From JBPBQZ01 sp050955105 (GTDB taxonomy: Bacteria > Pseudomonadota > Gammaproteobacteria > Burkholderiales > Burkholderiaceae), in assembly GCA_050955105.1 (NCBI GenBank), contig JBPBQZ010000010.1:1-17940 (forward strand): a DNA stretch of 17,940 nt, given 5' to 3'. The position numbers and the translations under genes are program-made. This document shows positions 7,796-14,689 of this stretch, in pieces. The notes beneath the pieces were generated by a model that made no database searches, had not been told where the DNA came from, and saw only the letters and a program-made list of their open reading frames with translations. The number at the start of each line of letters is the position of its first letter. The first letter of the stretch is position 1.

Positions 7796-8758
7796 TCAGC
7801 CAACCTTGGCTGGATTCCAGCGCCCGGGGAATTCCTGGCCGTCGCTATGACGATTGTAGAAGGCACCGAGATACCACGGGAAATATTGATATGACCAGGC
7901 GCACAAACGATTGCCATACAAAAGGAAGGCGCGCAGCAATTCTTTCACTTCCTCTTTGCTGCCGGCGTCCTTCACCGACTGGCGCAACACGCCGGCGAAT
8001 TTCTCCAGCGTATAGAGGCCGGAGTAACCGAGATAACTCGAATACGGCACATCGAATTCATCCAGCGTGACGCTGAAATCGGCTGGCGATAATTTGTCGG
8101 TCAAGGTCAGCAGCGGATAGATCGTGTACATGATGTAATCGCGCAGCATGCCATTGGCAAAATCCCAGGCGCTGAAATACTGGCCGTAGGTGCCGGTCGA
8201 TTCGACCTTGCCCAGGCGAATGTCGCGCAGATCTTCGGGCTCGTGCTCCTGCACGCGCAAGGCTTCGTCACGGAACATTTTCACCGCCGCCGAAACCGAA
8301 GTGGGTGTAAGCGGCTTGCCCGGATGGTCTTGTCCGGCATGGGGCGTGATCTCGACGAAGATCTGCTCTTTCTGCCAGAAAATATTGTTCCAGACGGCCT
8401 TGCCCATCTTCGGCAGCAATGCGCGATATTCAGGCAACACCATGCCGAGCACCGGTTGCGCCAGCGGCTCCAGGCCCTTGCCGTATTGCACCGAAATCTT
8501 GTTGCCGGTGGATTGCGAGTAGCGCAGGCGACCGACTTCGCAATCGACGATGCGCTCGCGCTTGCGCACGGGAGCGGTGCTGACGATCGGCGTCCACGCA
8601 TAAACCGACTCGCCCGATACGACCGGGTGTGCCTGCAAGATCTTGAACGGCAGATGCTGCCAGAACTCCTCGCAAAGCTCGGGATTGTCTTCGTCGGCCA
8701 ATTCGGCGACCACTTTGATATCGAGGCTAGGCCAATGAATATCGATCAAACGTCCCAT
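7796..8758 (-). CDS. Cucumopine/mikimopine-synthase-like protein (cyclophilin-like domain plus C-terminal helical bundle)
   Basis: Protein of 320 residues with no signal peptide. Residues about 4-108 look like a DUF3830-type cyclophilin-like domain: a strand at the start (IDIHWPSLDIKVVAEL), the helix ELCEEFWQHLPF, the strand HPVVSGESVYAW, and GRLRYSQSTGNKISVQYG. Residues about 115-300 are mostly helical and rich in Tyr and Trp (YFSAWDFANGMLRDYIMYTI, and CAWSYQYFPWYLGAFYNRH). This two-part layout and length resemble Agrobacterium rhizogenes cucumopine and mikimopine synthases, which condense L-histidine with 2-oxoglutarate to a ring-closed opine. The similarity is recognised by eye, not by a search. 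The gene follows the ABC-transporter terminator, and hutD begins 33 bases downstream. It could make the opine, run the reaction backwards to release histidine, or act on a related imidazole compound. The Shine-Dalgarno GGAG is about 11 bases from the ATG, longer than usual. Confidence 0.62.
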   Translation of the reverse strand: MGRLIDIHWPSLDIKVVAELADEDNPELCEEFWQHLPFKILQAHPVVSGESVYAWTPIVSTAPVRKRERIVDCEVGRLRYSQSTGNKISVQYGKGLEPLAQPVLGMVLPEYRALLPKMGKAVWNNIFWQKEQIFVEITPHAGQDHPGKPLTPTSVSAAVKMFRDEALRVQEHEPEDLRDIRLGKVESTGTYGQYFSAWDFANGMLRDYIMYTIYPLLTLTDKLSPADFSVTLDEFDVPYSSYLGYSGLYTLEKFAGVLRQSVKDAGSKEEVKELLRAFLLYGNRLCAWSYQYFPWYLGAFYNRHSDGQEFPGRWNPAKVG

Positions 8759-8785
8759 GATTCAAAAACTCCAGTTAATGCAGCA

Positions 8786-8800
8786 TTTAGTTTTACTAAA
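8786..8800. promoter_or_regulatory. AT-rich inverted repeat before the synthase-like gene (possible operator)
   Basis: TTTAGT and ACTAAA form a perfect 6-bp inverted repeat around TTT, 28 bases upstream of the ATG at 8758. It partly overlaps the T-run of the upstream terminator. It could be an operator, or simply part of the terminator tail. No convincing -35/-10 pair fits in the 40 bases between terminator and start codon. Confidence 0.3.
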
Positions 8801-8826
8801 AAAGGTCGCATCGAATGCTTGCGACC
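8798..8826 (-). terminator. Intrinsic terminator after the ABC transporter operon
   Basis: Read on the minus strand: GGTCGCA, a 9-base loop, TGCGACC, then T6. The 7-bp stem is perfect and the T-run follows at once. It lies 54 bases after the stop of the ATPase gene and 39 bases before the start of the synthase-like gene. It therefore separates the importer operon from the synthase-like/hutD/hutF unit, unless read-through is regulated. Confidence 0.85.
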
Positions 8827-8880
8827 GACCGGTGCCACGCGCTCACGTGCTGGGCGCACCCGCGCGGCACACGGGAACAG

Positions 8881-9768
8881 CTATGTCTTGTGCAGCACCT
8901 TCGACAGGAAGGCGCGGGTACGCGCACTCTTCGGCTCGCCGAATACCTGCGCCGGCGCACCACGCTCGATAATCTCGCCTTTGTCCATCACCAGCACCTG
9001 GTCAGCGACGTTGCGGGCAAAATCCATTTCATGCGTCACCACGATCATCGTCATGCCTTGACGCGCGAGATCTTTCATCACCGCCAGCACCTCGCCCACC
9101 ATTTCGGGATCGAGGGCACTGGTGGGCTCATCGAACAACAGCACGGCGGGGTTCATCGCCATCGCTCGAGCAATCGCCACGCGCTGTTGTTGCCCACCCG
9201 ACAGCTGCAACGGGTAGTGATCGAGCTTGTCGCCCAAGCCGACGCGCGTCAGCAACTCCACGGCACCTCGGCGCGCCACCTCGCGCGGCTGACGCAGCAC
9301 CTGGGTCGGCGCTTCCATCACGTTCTGCAGCGCGGTCATATGCGGGAACAAATTGAAACGCTGAAACACCATGCCGATATTGCGACGCCGCCGTGCAATA
9401 TTGCGTTCGCTGTCGGCCTTCAGCACGCCGTTGTCGAGTCGATAGCCGATCAACTCGCCGGCCACACGGATGCTGCCGCGCTGGATGCGTTCGAGATGAT
9501 TGATGCAGCGGATGAAAGTCGTCTTGCCCGAGCCCGACGGCCCGATCAACACCACCGTCTCGCCACTGCTGACCGACATCGACACGTCGCGCAGCACCAG
9601 CGATTCGCCGTATTGCTTATAGACATGCTGGCATTCCACGGCGAGCACGGTCTGCGCCGCGCCGCCCGCCGGGCTCCGCGCGTCAGCGACCGGCACCGGC
9701 AAAGTGGCCGAGGATGGCTCTGCCAGCGACGATAGCGGTGCGTCGGCGCCGGAAATCACTGTCGACAT
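8881..9768 (-). CDS. Polar amino-acid ABC transporter ATP-binding protein (HisP/GlnQ type)
   Basis: ATPase subunit of a binding-protein-dependent importer, working on the inner face of the inner membrane with the permease encoded just upstream. Walker A GPSGSGKTT, the Q-loop in GMVFQRFNLFPHMT, the signature LSGGQQQR, Walker B VLLFDEPTSALDPE and the switch histidine in VVTHEMDF are all present. The LERIQRGSIRVAG and LDNGVLKADSERN segments are typical of the HisP/GlnQ group. The 295-residue form starting at ATG 9768 is chosen: it has GGAG nine bases upstream and the ATG lies one base after the permease stop (TGA-T-ATG). An Ala/Pro/Ser-rich leader of about 45 residues precedes the ATPase domain and is unusual for this family. 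The operon ends at the terminator 8798-8826. Confidence 0.93.
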   Translation of the reverse strand: MSTVISGADAPLSSLAEPSSATLPVPVADARSPAGGAAQTVLAVECQHVYKQYGESLVLRDVSMSVSSGETVVLIGPSGSGKTTFIRCINHLERIQRGSIRVAGELIGYRLDNGVLKADSERNIARRRRNIGMVFQRFNLFPHMTALQNVMEAPTQVLRQPREVARRGAVELLTRVGLGDKLDHYPLQLSGGQQQRVAIARAMAMNPAVLLFDEPTSALDPEMVGEVLAVMKDLARQGMTMIVVTHEMDFARNVADQVLVMDKGEIIERGAPAQVFGEPKSARTRAFLSKVLHKT

Positions 9769-9769
9769 A

Positions 9770-10600
9770 TCAAAGGCTCCCGTTTGCAATGGCTGCCACG
9801 CCCGCCTGACTGTCCCCGGCATCGCCCGCATCACCGGCATCGCCGATGTCATGCGCCCGGCGCACATGGCTACGCGTGCTTTTCGCCAACCATTTCTCGA
9901 TGCACATCTGCATCAAGGTCCAGACCGCCGTCAGCATCAGGTAGTAAATCGAGATGCCGAAATACACTTCGAAGGTGTAAAAGGTGGCCGATTGCAATTG
10001 TTCCGCCACACGGAACATTTCCGCGACACCGATCACACTCAACAACGCGGTGGTCTTCAACATGTTGTTGAACTGGTTGCCGAGCGCCGGCACGATGATG
10101 GGAATCGCCTGCGGTAAAACGATGCGCCGCAAGGTCAGCGCCGGGCTCATGCCCAGTGCCTGCGCGGCCTCGGTCTGGCCACGATCGATCGCCGCCAGCC
10201 CAGCACGGGTGATCTCGCTCATATAGGCACCCTCATGCAATCCAAACGCGAGAATGCCCGCCAGCAATGCGCCGCTCATCGACACTGGCCCGATGTGCAG
10301 CAACGGCGGAAACAAGTCGAAGCCCACCAGATAAGGCAAACCGAAATAGATCAGCACCAGTTGCACCAGCACCGGCGTGCCGCGGAAGAACCAGATATAG
10401 ATTTGGTTGAAGGCTCGCGGTGGCAAGCGCTTGGACAAAGAGCCCACCGCGAGCAGCGTGCCGATCAACGTGCCCAGCACTTGCGCCAGTATCGCCGCCA
10501 CCACCGTCAGCACCAGCCCTTGCAGCAGCGTCGACGGCGGCGAGAAGACGAATTTCAAAAAGAAATCCATATTGAACTGAAAGTGCAGGATGCTGGGCAC
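9770..10600 (-). CDS. Polar amino-acid ABC transporter permease (HisM/GlnP type)
   Basis: Inner-membrane permease of 276 residues. Hydrophobic segments lie near 20-53, 66-100, 108-125 and 215-235. The cytoplasmic EAA loop that contacts the ATPase is clear: EAAQALGMSPALTLRRIVLPQA (near 143-164), followed by the conserved stretch PALGNQFNNMLKTTALLSVIGVAEM. FRGTPVLVQL (near 73) is the usual family signature. The start is GTG at 10600, supported by GGAG seven bases upstream. The C-terminal tail carries DIGDAGDAGDAGDS, a short 9-bp tandem repeat in DNA that is not part of the family fold. Only one permease gene is present, so the membrane part would be a homodimer. It is translationally coupled to the ATPase gene. 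Confidence 0.92.
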   Translation of the reverse strand: MPSILHFQFNMDFFLKFVFSPPSTLLQGLVLTVVAAILAQVLGTLIGTLLAVGSLSKRLPPRAFNQIYIWFFRGTPVLVQLVLIYFGLPYLVGFDLFPPLLHIGPVSMSGALLAGILAFGLHEGAYMSEITRAGLAAIDRGQTEAAQALGMSPALTLRRIVLPQAIPIIVPALGNQFNNMLKTTALLSVIGVAEMFRVAEQLQSATFYTFEVYFGISIYYLMLTAVWTLMQMCIEKWLAKSTRSHVRRAHDIGDAGDAGDAGDSQAGVAAIANGSL

Positions 10601-10623
10601 GCTACTACTCCTTGGATCGCACT

Positions 10624-10642
10624 GCGCGGGCCACCGGCGCGC
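10624..10642 (-). other. Possible weak stem-loop between binding-protein and permease genes
   Basis: GCGCG and CGCGC form a 5-bp stem around nine bases in the 78-base gap between the binding-protein stop and the permease start. Such structures often lower expression of the membrane genes relative to the binding protein. The stem is short and in GC-rich DNA, so chance is possible. Confidence 0.25.
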
Positions 10643-10678
10643 TCAGCGAGCGGCACGACGGCATCTGCATTGAATCGT

Positions 10679-11521
10679 TCACTCGCACGGGTGCTGCGTA
10701 CTGCAGGTGGTCACGCCATTCGTGATGCCCCACTTCTTGGTCAGTTCCGCCATGGCACCCGAGGCATTCATTTGATCGATTCCCGCCTGCACCGCGTCCT
10801 TCAATTCAGGATTGGTTTTCAAGATAGCAATCGACCAGGTCTTCGGCGGCACCGGCACGCCACCCACTTCAAAGCGGCCGTGGCTGCGCGACATGTAGTA
10901 GTTGATCACCACGGTATCGCTGACCAGCGCGTCTTCGCGCCCCAGGCTGAAATCCTGGAAGGCCGCCACGTTGGTACCGAGCAGCACGATATCGAGCGGC
11001 TTCTTGCCATCCGCCACGAGCTTGTCGCTGGTCTGCTTCATCACCGAGGCATTGCGGCTGCCCAACAACACCGCCACACGCTTGCCCGACAAATCTTCAT
11101 AGGTTTTCAAGTTTTCAGGATTGCCATGCGGCACCAGCAAACCAGACGCCACACGCCAGTAATCGACCAGCCAATAGCGCTGTGCACGCTCCGGGGTCTT
11201 GCCCAGGCTGGCGATTATCAGATCGCATTTGCCCGCATCGAGCGCCGCGAAGATGCCGGAGAACTGATAGTTGTCGATATGCGAGGTCACGCCCATCGCC
11301 GGTCCGAGCGCCTTCATGATGTCTACCGCGGCGCCGTCCGGCGTGACGCCGTCGCTGGCAACGCCTTCGGCCGGCGGATTTTCAAGATCGGAGCAGAAGG
11401 TCAATACACCCTTCTGTTTGATCGGCGCGGGGGCGGCGATGGTGGCCGCACAGCCGAGGTTGCTGACCAGCAGCGCGGCGGTCGCGGCAATAGCAAGCGT
11501 CATGCATTTAAAAGTCTTCAC
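10679..11521 (-). CDS. Amino-acid ABC transporter substrate-binding protein (family 3)
   Basis: Periplasmic binding protein of 280 residues that captures the ligand for the adjacent importer. A signal sequence spans about residues 1-27 (basic VKTFK, then a hydrophobic stretch to NLGCAA); NLGC is a poor lipobox, so cleavage may be by either signal peptidase. The family 3 pattern is clear: FSGIFAALDAGKCDLIIASLGKTPERAQRYWLV, in which Arg112 of TPER normally binds the ligand alpha-carboxylate, and Asp202 in VSDTVV normally binds the alpha-amino group. This suggests an amino-acid-like ligand. The C-terminus has two cysteines (CSTQHPC) that may pair. GTG at 11521 is chosen because it has AGGA about six bases upstream; an earlier GTG at 11566 sits at the predicted transcription start and has no Shine-Dalgarno. 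The ligand is unknown; histidine or a histidine conjugate is inferred from context. Confidence 0.88.
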   Translation of the reverse strand: MKTFKCMTLAIAATAALLVSNLGCAATIAAPAPIKQKGVLTFCSDLENPPAEGVASDGVTPDGAAVDIMKALGPAMGVTSHIDNYQFSGIFAALDAGKCDLIIASLGKTPERAQRYWLVDYWRVASGLLVPHGNPENLKTYEDLSGKRVAVLLGSRNASVMKQTSDKLVADGKKPLDIVLLGTNVAAFQDFSLGREDALVSDTVVINYYMSRSHGRFEVGGVPVPPKTWSIAILKTNPELKDAVQAGIDQMNASGAMAELTKKWGITNGVTTCSTQHPCE

Positions 11522-11572
11522 GCGTATTCCTAAAGCCGTTTGTGAGAGGGATGAGGTGATGTGCACGGACTC

Positions 11573-11601
11573 AATGTAAGTTGGTCAAAAATGATCGTCA
11601 A
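11573..11601 (-). promoter_or_regulatory. Sigma70-like promoter of the ABC transporter operon
   Basis: On the minus strand TTGACG (-35; 11601-11596) and TACATT (-10; 11578-11573) are separated by exactly 17 bases. The match to consensus is 5/6 and 4/6. Transcription would begin near 11566, about 45 bases before the chosen GTG start, which leaves room for the ribosome-binding site AGGA. Confidence 0.65.
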
Positions 11602-11610
11602 TACATGTAT
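11601..11610. promoter_or_regulatory. Palindrome abutting the -35 box (candidate operator)
   Basis: ATACATGTAT is a perfect 10-bp palindrome touching the upstream edge of the predicted -35 element. Position and symmetry suit an activator or repressor site. It does not have the TGTA-N2-TACA arrangement recalled for HutC, so a HutC box is not claimed. The rest of the 161-base gap between the binding-protein start and the dctM stop shows nothing else. Confidence 0.4.
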
Positions 11611-11682
11611 AGGCATGTTCAGTGGACGAAATCCGGCGCACGTGCACAAGTTCCATATTGCTTGCCTGGACGAGAAGAACCG

Positions 11683-12972
11683 CTACTCGCCCACACCCAG
11701 GAGCCGATTCGGCAACCACGTCGCGAGGTGCGGGACGAAGGCCACCAGAAACAGGATGATCAGCAGCGGGATCAGCATGGGCAGGATCGCTATCGTGACC
11801 TTTTCGAGCGATACATTCGAGACGCGCGTCACCACGAAGAGCCCGATGCCCATCGGGGGATGCGCGATCCCCAAGGCAAGCGCCAAGGTCAGCACCACGC
11901 CGAAGTGCACGCGATCGATGCCGAACTGATCGATCAGCGGCAACAGCACGGGCACCAGGATCAGCTTGGCCGGCGCGCTCTCGATAAAGCAGCCGATAAA
12001 CAACAGGAACAGCACCAGCAGAAACATCAGCAAGATCGGTGAATTGGTGAGCGTAAGCACGGCGGTGGCCAGATGCTGGGGCGCCTGTTCGATCGCCAGC
12101 AACCAGCTCATGAAGCGCGAGAAGCCGATGATGATCATGATCAGCGAGGTCACCATCACGGTATCGCCGAGCGCGCTCCAGATACGACGCATGTCGAGCG
12201 TGCGATACAGGAAGCCGAGCAGCAGCGAGTAGGCCGATGCCAACACACCGGCCTCGGCCACCGTCGTATAGCCGCCCATGGTGCCCACCAGGATGATGGC
12301 CGGCGCGCCCAATGCCGGCAATCCGGCCAGCCCCACGCGCGTGGCGGAGCGCCACGGCAGAGTGGCCTCGCGCGGATAGCCGCGCCGTCCGGCAATGATG
12401 CGGTTGAAGATCATCAGCGACACGCCCAGCAGAAGCGCCGGCACAATGCCCGCCATGAACATGCGCGCGACCGAGGTATTGGCCATTGCCGCATAGACGA
12501 TGAACGCTATCGAGGGCGGCATCACCGGCGCCATTACCGCCGACGCGACCGACAGCGCCGCCGCGAATTCGGCCGGATAGCCGCGTTCGCGCATCGCCTT
12601 TACCTCGATCGCGCCAAGACCGGCGATGTCGGCCAGTGCTGAACCCGATATCCCGGAAAAGATCGCCGCGGCTACCACGCTCACCTGGGCCAGGCCGCCG
12701 CGGAAGCGGCCCACCAGGACCAGCGCCAAGCCGAATATGCGATCTGTGACACCCACCGCATTCATCAAATTGCCGGCCAGGATAAAAAACGGTATCGACA
12801 GCATCGATGGGCTGTCGACCCCTTCCAGTATCTGCTGCGGCATCACATACAGCGCCGAGCCGTAGCCGCTGAGCATGAACACCACCAGCGCGGCGGCACC
12901 GATGGTAATCGTCACCGGCACCCGCAACAGCATGAAGCAGATAAACAGCACGAACAGCAGCGCGGCCATCAT
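11683..12972 (-). CDS. dctM: TRAP transporter large permease (DctM family)
   Basis: Main ion-coupled membrane subunit of a tripartite TRAP transporter, using a sodium or proton gradient to import an organic acid delivered by the binding protein. It has 429 residues, the normal size, and about a dozen hydrophobic segments. Typical DctM stretches are seen: SMLSIPFFILAGNLMNAVGVTDRI (near 55-78), AAAIFSGISGSALADIAGLGAIEV (near 100-125), VMAPVMPPSIAFIVYA (near 146-161), and the second-half repeat around FIGCFIESAPAKLILVPVLLPL. Two ATGs are adjacent (12972 and 12969); the first lies one base after the dctQ stop (TGA-C-ATG) with AAGG upstream. It is the last gene of the TRAP set; no terminator is visible in the following 115 bases. 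Confidence 0.95.
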   Translation of the reverse strand: MMAALLFVLFICFMLLRVPVTITIGAAALVVFMLSGYGSALYVMPQQILEGVDSPSMLSIPFFILAGNLMNAVGVTDRIFGLALVLVGRFRGGLAQVSVVAAAIFSGISGSALADIAGLGAIEVKAMRERGYPAEFAAALSVASAVMAPVMPPSIAFIVYAAMANTSVARMFMAGIVPALLLGVSLMIFNRIIAGRRGYPREATLPWRSATRVGLAGLPALGAPAIILVGTMGGYTTVAEAGVLASAYSLLLGFLYRTLDMRRIWSALGDTVMVTSLIMIIIGFSRFMSWLLAIEQAPQHLATAVLTLTNSPILLMFLLVLFLLFIGCFIESAPAKLILVPVLLPLIDQFGIDRVHFGVVLTLALALGIAHPPMGIGLFVVTRVSNVSLEKVTIAILPMLIPLLIILFLVAFVPHLATWLPNRLLGVGE

Positions 12973-12973
12973 G

Positions 12974-13486
12974 TCAGCCTTCCCAGGCCGGTACGGCCAC
13001 CGTACGTTGACCGCCGCTCACGGCGTACACCAGATCGAGCAGCACGTCGATCAAGATCAGTGCAGCACTGATGAACAAACCGACCGCCTCCCAGTATTTC
13101 GGGATACCCACCAGCTCGATCGTCGCCGCTTGCAGTTCGACGATGCGCGAGCCTTGCGACAGGATGGCCGCGAGCACCACGGCGATCACCAGATCGACAA
13201 ATACGCGCACCCCCATGCGCCCCTTGTCGCCCAATTTCTGCACGAGAAATTCGACGAAGATATCGCGGCGCATCCGGTGGATCACGAAAAAGCCGGCGAA
13301 ACACATCCAGACGAATAGCACCTCGGTCCACTGCGTGAGCGACGCGATCTCCTGGCGATGCATGGTGCGCAATCCCAAATTCACCAAATTCAGCACGAGC
13401 ATGGTCAGCAGCAGCAAAGTGGCCAGGGCCTTGAAAAGCTGACAACAAACGTCCAGCCAGCCATCGACGAGATTCACGGTTTTCAT
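12974..13486 (-). CDS. dctQ: TRAP transporter small permease (DctQ family)
   Basis: Small integral-membrane partner of DctM, 170 residues with four hydrophobic segments near 16-36, 52-75, 90-110 and 130-152, the normal DctQ plan. The motif region TQWTEVLFVWMCFAGFFVIHRMRRD (near 51-75) is typical for the family. The start at ATG 13486 is chosen because it leaves a normal short leader before the first helix; ATG 13498 and TTG 13537 are in frame, and none has a strong Shine-Dalgarno, which suggests coupling to upstream translation or low expression. It lies between dctP and dctM on the same strand and is separated from dctP by a stem-loop. The family call is firm and the start uncertain. Confidence 0.9.
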   Translation of the reverse strand: MKTVNLVDGWLDVCCQLFKALATLLLLTMLVLNLVNLGLRTMHRQEIASLTQWTEVLFVWMCFAGFFVIHRMRRDIFVEFLVQKLGDKGRMGVRVFVDLVIAVVLAAILSQGSRIVELQAATIELVGIPKYWEAVGLFISAALILIDVLLDLVYAVSGGQRTVAVPAWEG

Positions 13487-13522
13487 CGCACGCCGCATTC
13501 GAAATTCAATCGTTACGTCCGC

Positions 13523-13557
13523 CAGGTGAGCATGCAACGGCGTTACGCGGTCACCTG
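13523..13557 (-). other. Stem-loop in the dctP-dctQ gap
   Basis: CAGGTGA (13523-13529) and TCACCTG (13551-13557) form a perfect 7-bp stem around a 21-base loop, 11 bases after the dctP stop. There is no T-run. Such hairpins after a binding-protein gene commonly protect its mRNA or partly reduce the downstream membrane genes; that role here is inferred. Confidence 0.5.
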
Positions 13558-13567
13558 ACAGAAGGGT

Positions 13568-14578
13568 TTAATGCGCCGATTGCTGGACCGCGTCGAGAAA
13601 GCCGTTCGGCAGCTTGCCGGCTTTCGAACGCGCTTCATAGAACGACTGCATCTTCTTCACGAACGGGCCGGTATCGAGATCGGTGAACTGCACGCCGCTC
13701 TTCTTCATGCGCGCGATCGACTCTACCGTGTAGCTGGTCTCGATTTCGTTCACGTACCTGGCTGTCTCGATATAGGCGCGATCCACGGCTGCCTTGTCGG
13801 CAGGCGACAGACCGTCATAGGCTTTTGCATTGACGAAGAAGGCGACGCTTTGCCAGTATTCGTTGGTGCGCTGCACGTGCTTGGCTACTTCGGTTACCTT
13901 GATACTTTCAAGCTGCGCGATCGGGCTGGTCATGGCGTCGATCATATGACGATCTAGACTGTCGTAGACCGCGCTCCAGTCCATCACCTGCACGCTTGCG
14001 CCCAGGCTCAACCAGGCATCCACACTCAGTTGGTCTTTCGCCAGACGCAACTTCAAGTTGCTGACATCGGCCAGACTATTGACGGGCTTGGTCGACACCA
14101 GCACACGGTACGGTCCACGCATGAACAGCGTCGGATCACCGATGATTTCAACACCGGCCTTCTGCTTGATCTGATCCTTCCAGCCCTTCACCAGATCGGA
14201 CTGCATGAATCTCACCCACTGCGCACGATTCGCAAACAGGAAAGGCGCGCTCATGTATTGAATATCCGGCACCCATTTCTGCGCGTCGCTCAGCGCATCG
14301 GGGAACACCTGCACCAGGCCGGCGCTCATTTGCTCCAATACCGCACTGTCAGTCCCCAATTGCGAATAGGGGAACAATTGAATCTTTAGTTCTCCATTCG
14401 AATACTTGTCCACCAGGTCAGCAAACTTCTGATAAGCCTTGCCCTCAGGGCTATCGATCTGTTGATCGGTCGACAGACGCCAGGTTTGTGCCGCGCTTGC
14501 CGAGCCGCTGAGCATGGCAAGCGCACTCACGGCGGTACCAACCACAAACCATGCAGTACTTCTGAATCTTTTCAACAT
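13568..14578 (-). CDS. dctP: TRAP transporter substrate-binding protein (DctP family)
   Basis: Periplasmic binding protein of 336 residues for the adjacent TRAP permease. Residues 1-29 form a clear Sec signal peptide (MLKRFR, a hydrophobic core, then SASA before AQTWRL). The mature part follows the DctP pattern: GKAYQKFADLVDKYSNGELKIQLFPYSQLG, an ISAPF-like YMSAPFLF, MRGPYRVLVST, NLKLRLAKDQL, and the linker-helix region ending AVYDSLDRHMIDAMTSPI. TRAP ligands are mostly carboxylates held by a conserved arginine; Arg of LKLRL is the candidate here. The ATG at 14578 has GGA six bases upstream. It begins 111 bases after the hydantoinase B stop, so it may share that transcript or have its own promoter. 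The ligand is unknown; a hydantoin-like or oxoproline-like acid is inferred only from its neighbours. Confidence 0.94.
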   Translation of the reverse strand: MLKRFRSTAWFVVGTAVSALAMLSGSASAAQTWRLSTDQQIDSPEGKAYQKFADLVDKYSNGELKIQLFPYSQLGTDSAVLEQMSAGLVQVFPDALSDAQKWVPDIQYMSAPFLFANRAQWVRFMQSDLVKGWKDQIKQKAGVEIIGDPTLFMRGPYRVLVSTKPVNSLADVSNLKLRLAKDQLSVDAWLSLGASVQVMDWSAVYDSLDRHMIDAMTSPIAQLESIKVTEVAKHVQRTNEYWQSVAFFVNAKAYDGLSPADKAAVDRAYIETARYVNEIETSYTVESIARMKKSGVQFTDLDTGPFVKKMQSFYEARSKAGKLPNGFLDAVQQSAH

Positions 14579-14638
14579 GAGCGTTCCATATCTCGATAAT
14601 ACTCATTCAAAATTCCGCCCGTCCCGCGCGGAGACTGT

Positions 14639-14673
14639 TTGCGACGCTTGCAACTGCCATGCATTGATGCAAC
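14639..14673. promoter_or_regulatory. Cluster of short inverted and direct repeats upstream of dctP
   Basis: In the 111-base gap between the hydantoinase B stop and dctP lie TTGC-N7-GCAA (14639-14653), TGCAT-TG-ATGCA (14660-14671) and two TGCAAC copies 19 bases apart (14649 and 14668). Together they look like regulator binding sites for a dctPQM promoter. No -35/-10 pair stands out, so this is tentative. Confidence 0.35.
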
Positions 14674-14689
14674 CTCGATGCGGCTGCGC

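Noticed and set aside
8243..9735. Long plus-strand open frames opposite the synthase-like and ATPase genes
   Set aside because: They are antisense shadows rich in His, Arg and Gln, typical of high-GC complement frames; the minus-strand genes have clear families and motifs.
10235..11533. 432-codon plus-strand open frame opposite the permease and binding-protein genes
   Set aside because: Composition is dominated by His, Arg and Gln with no recognisable domain, and it lies wholly antisense to well-supported transporter genes.
11601..11610. HutC operator
   Set aside because: The palindrome contains TACATGTA, not the TGTA-N2-TACA arrangement expected for HutC, so only a generic operator is suggested.
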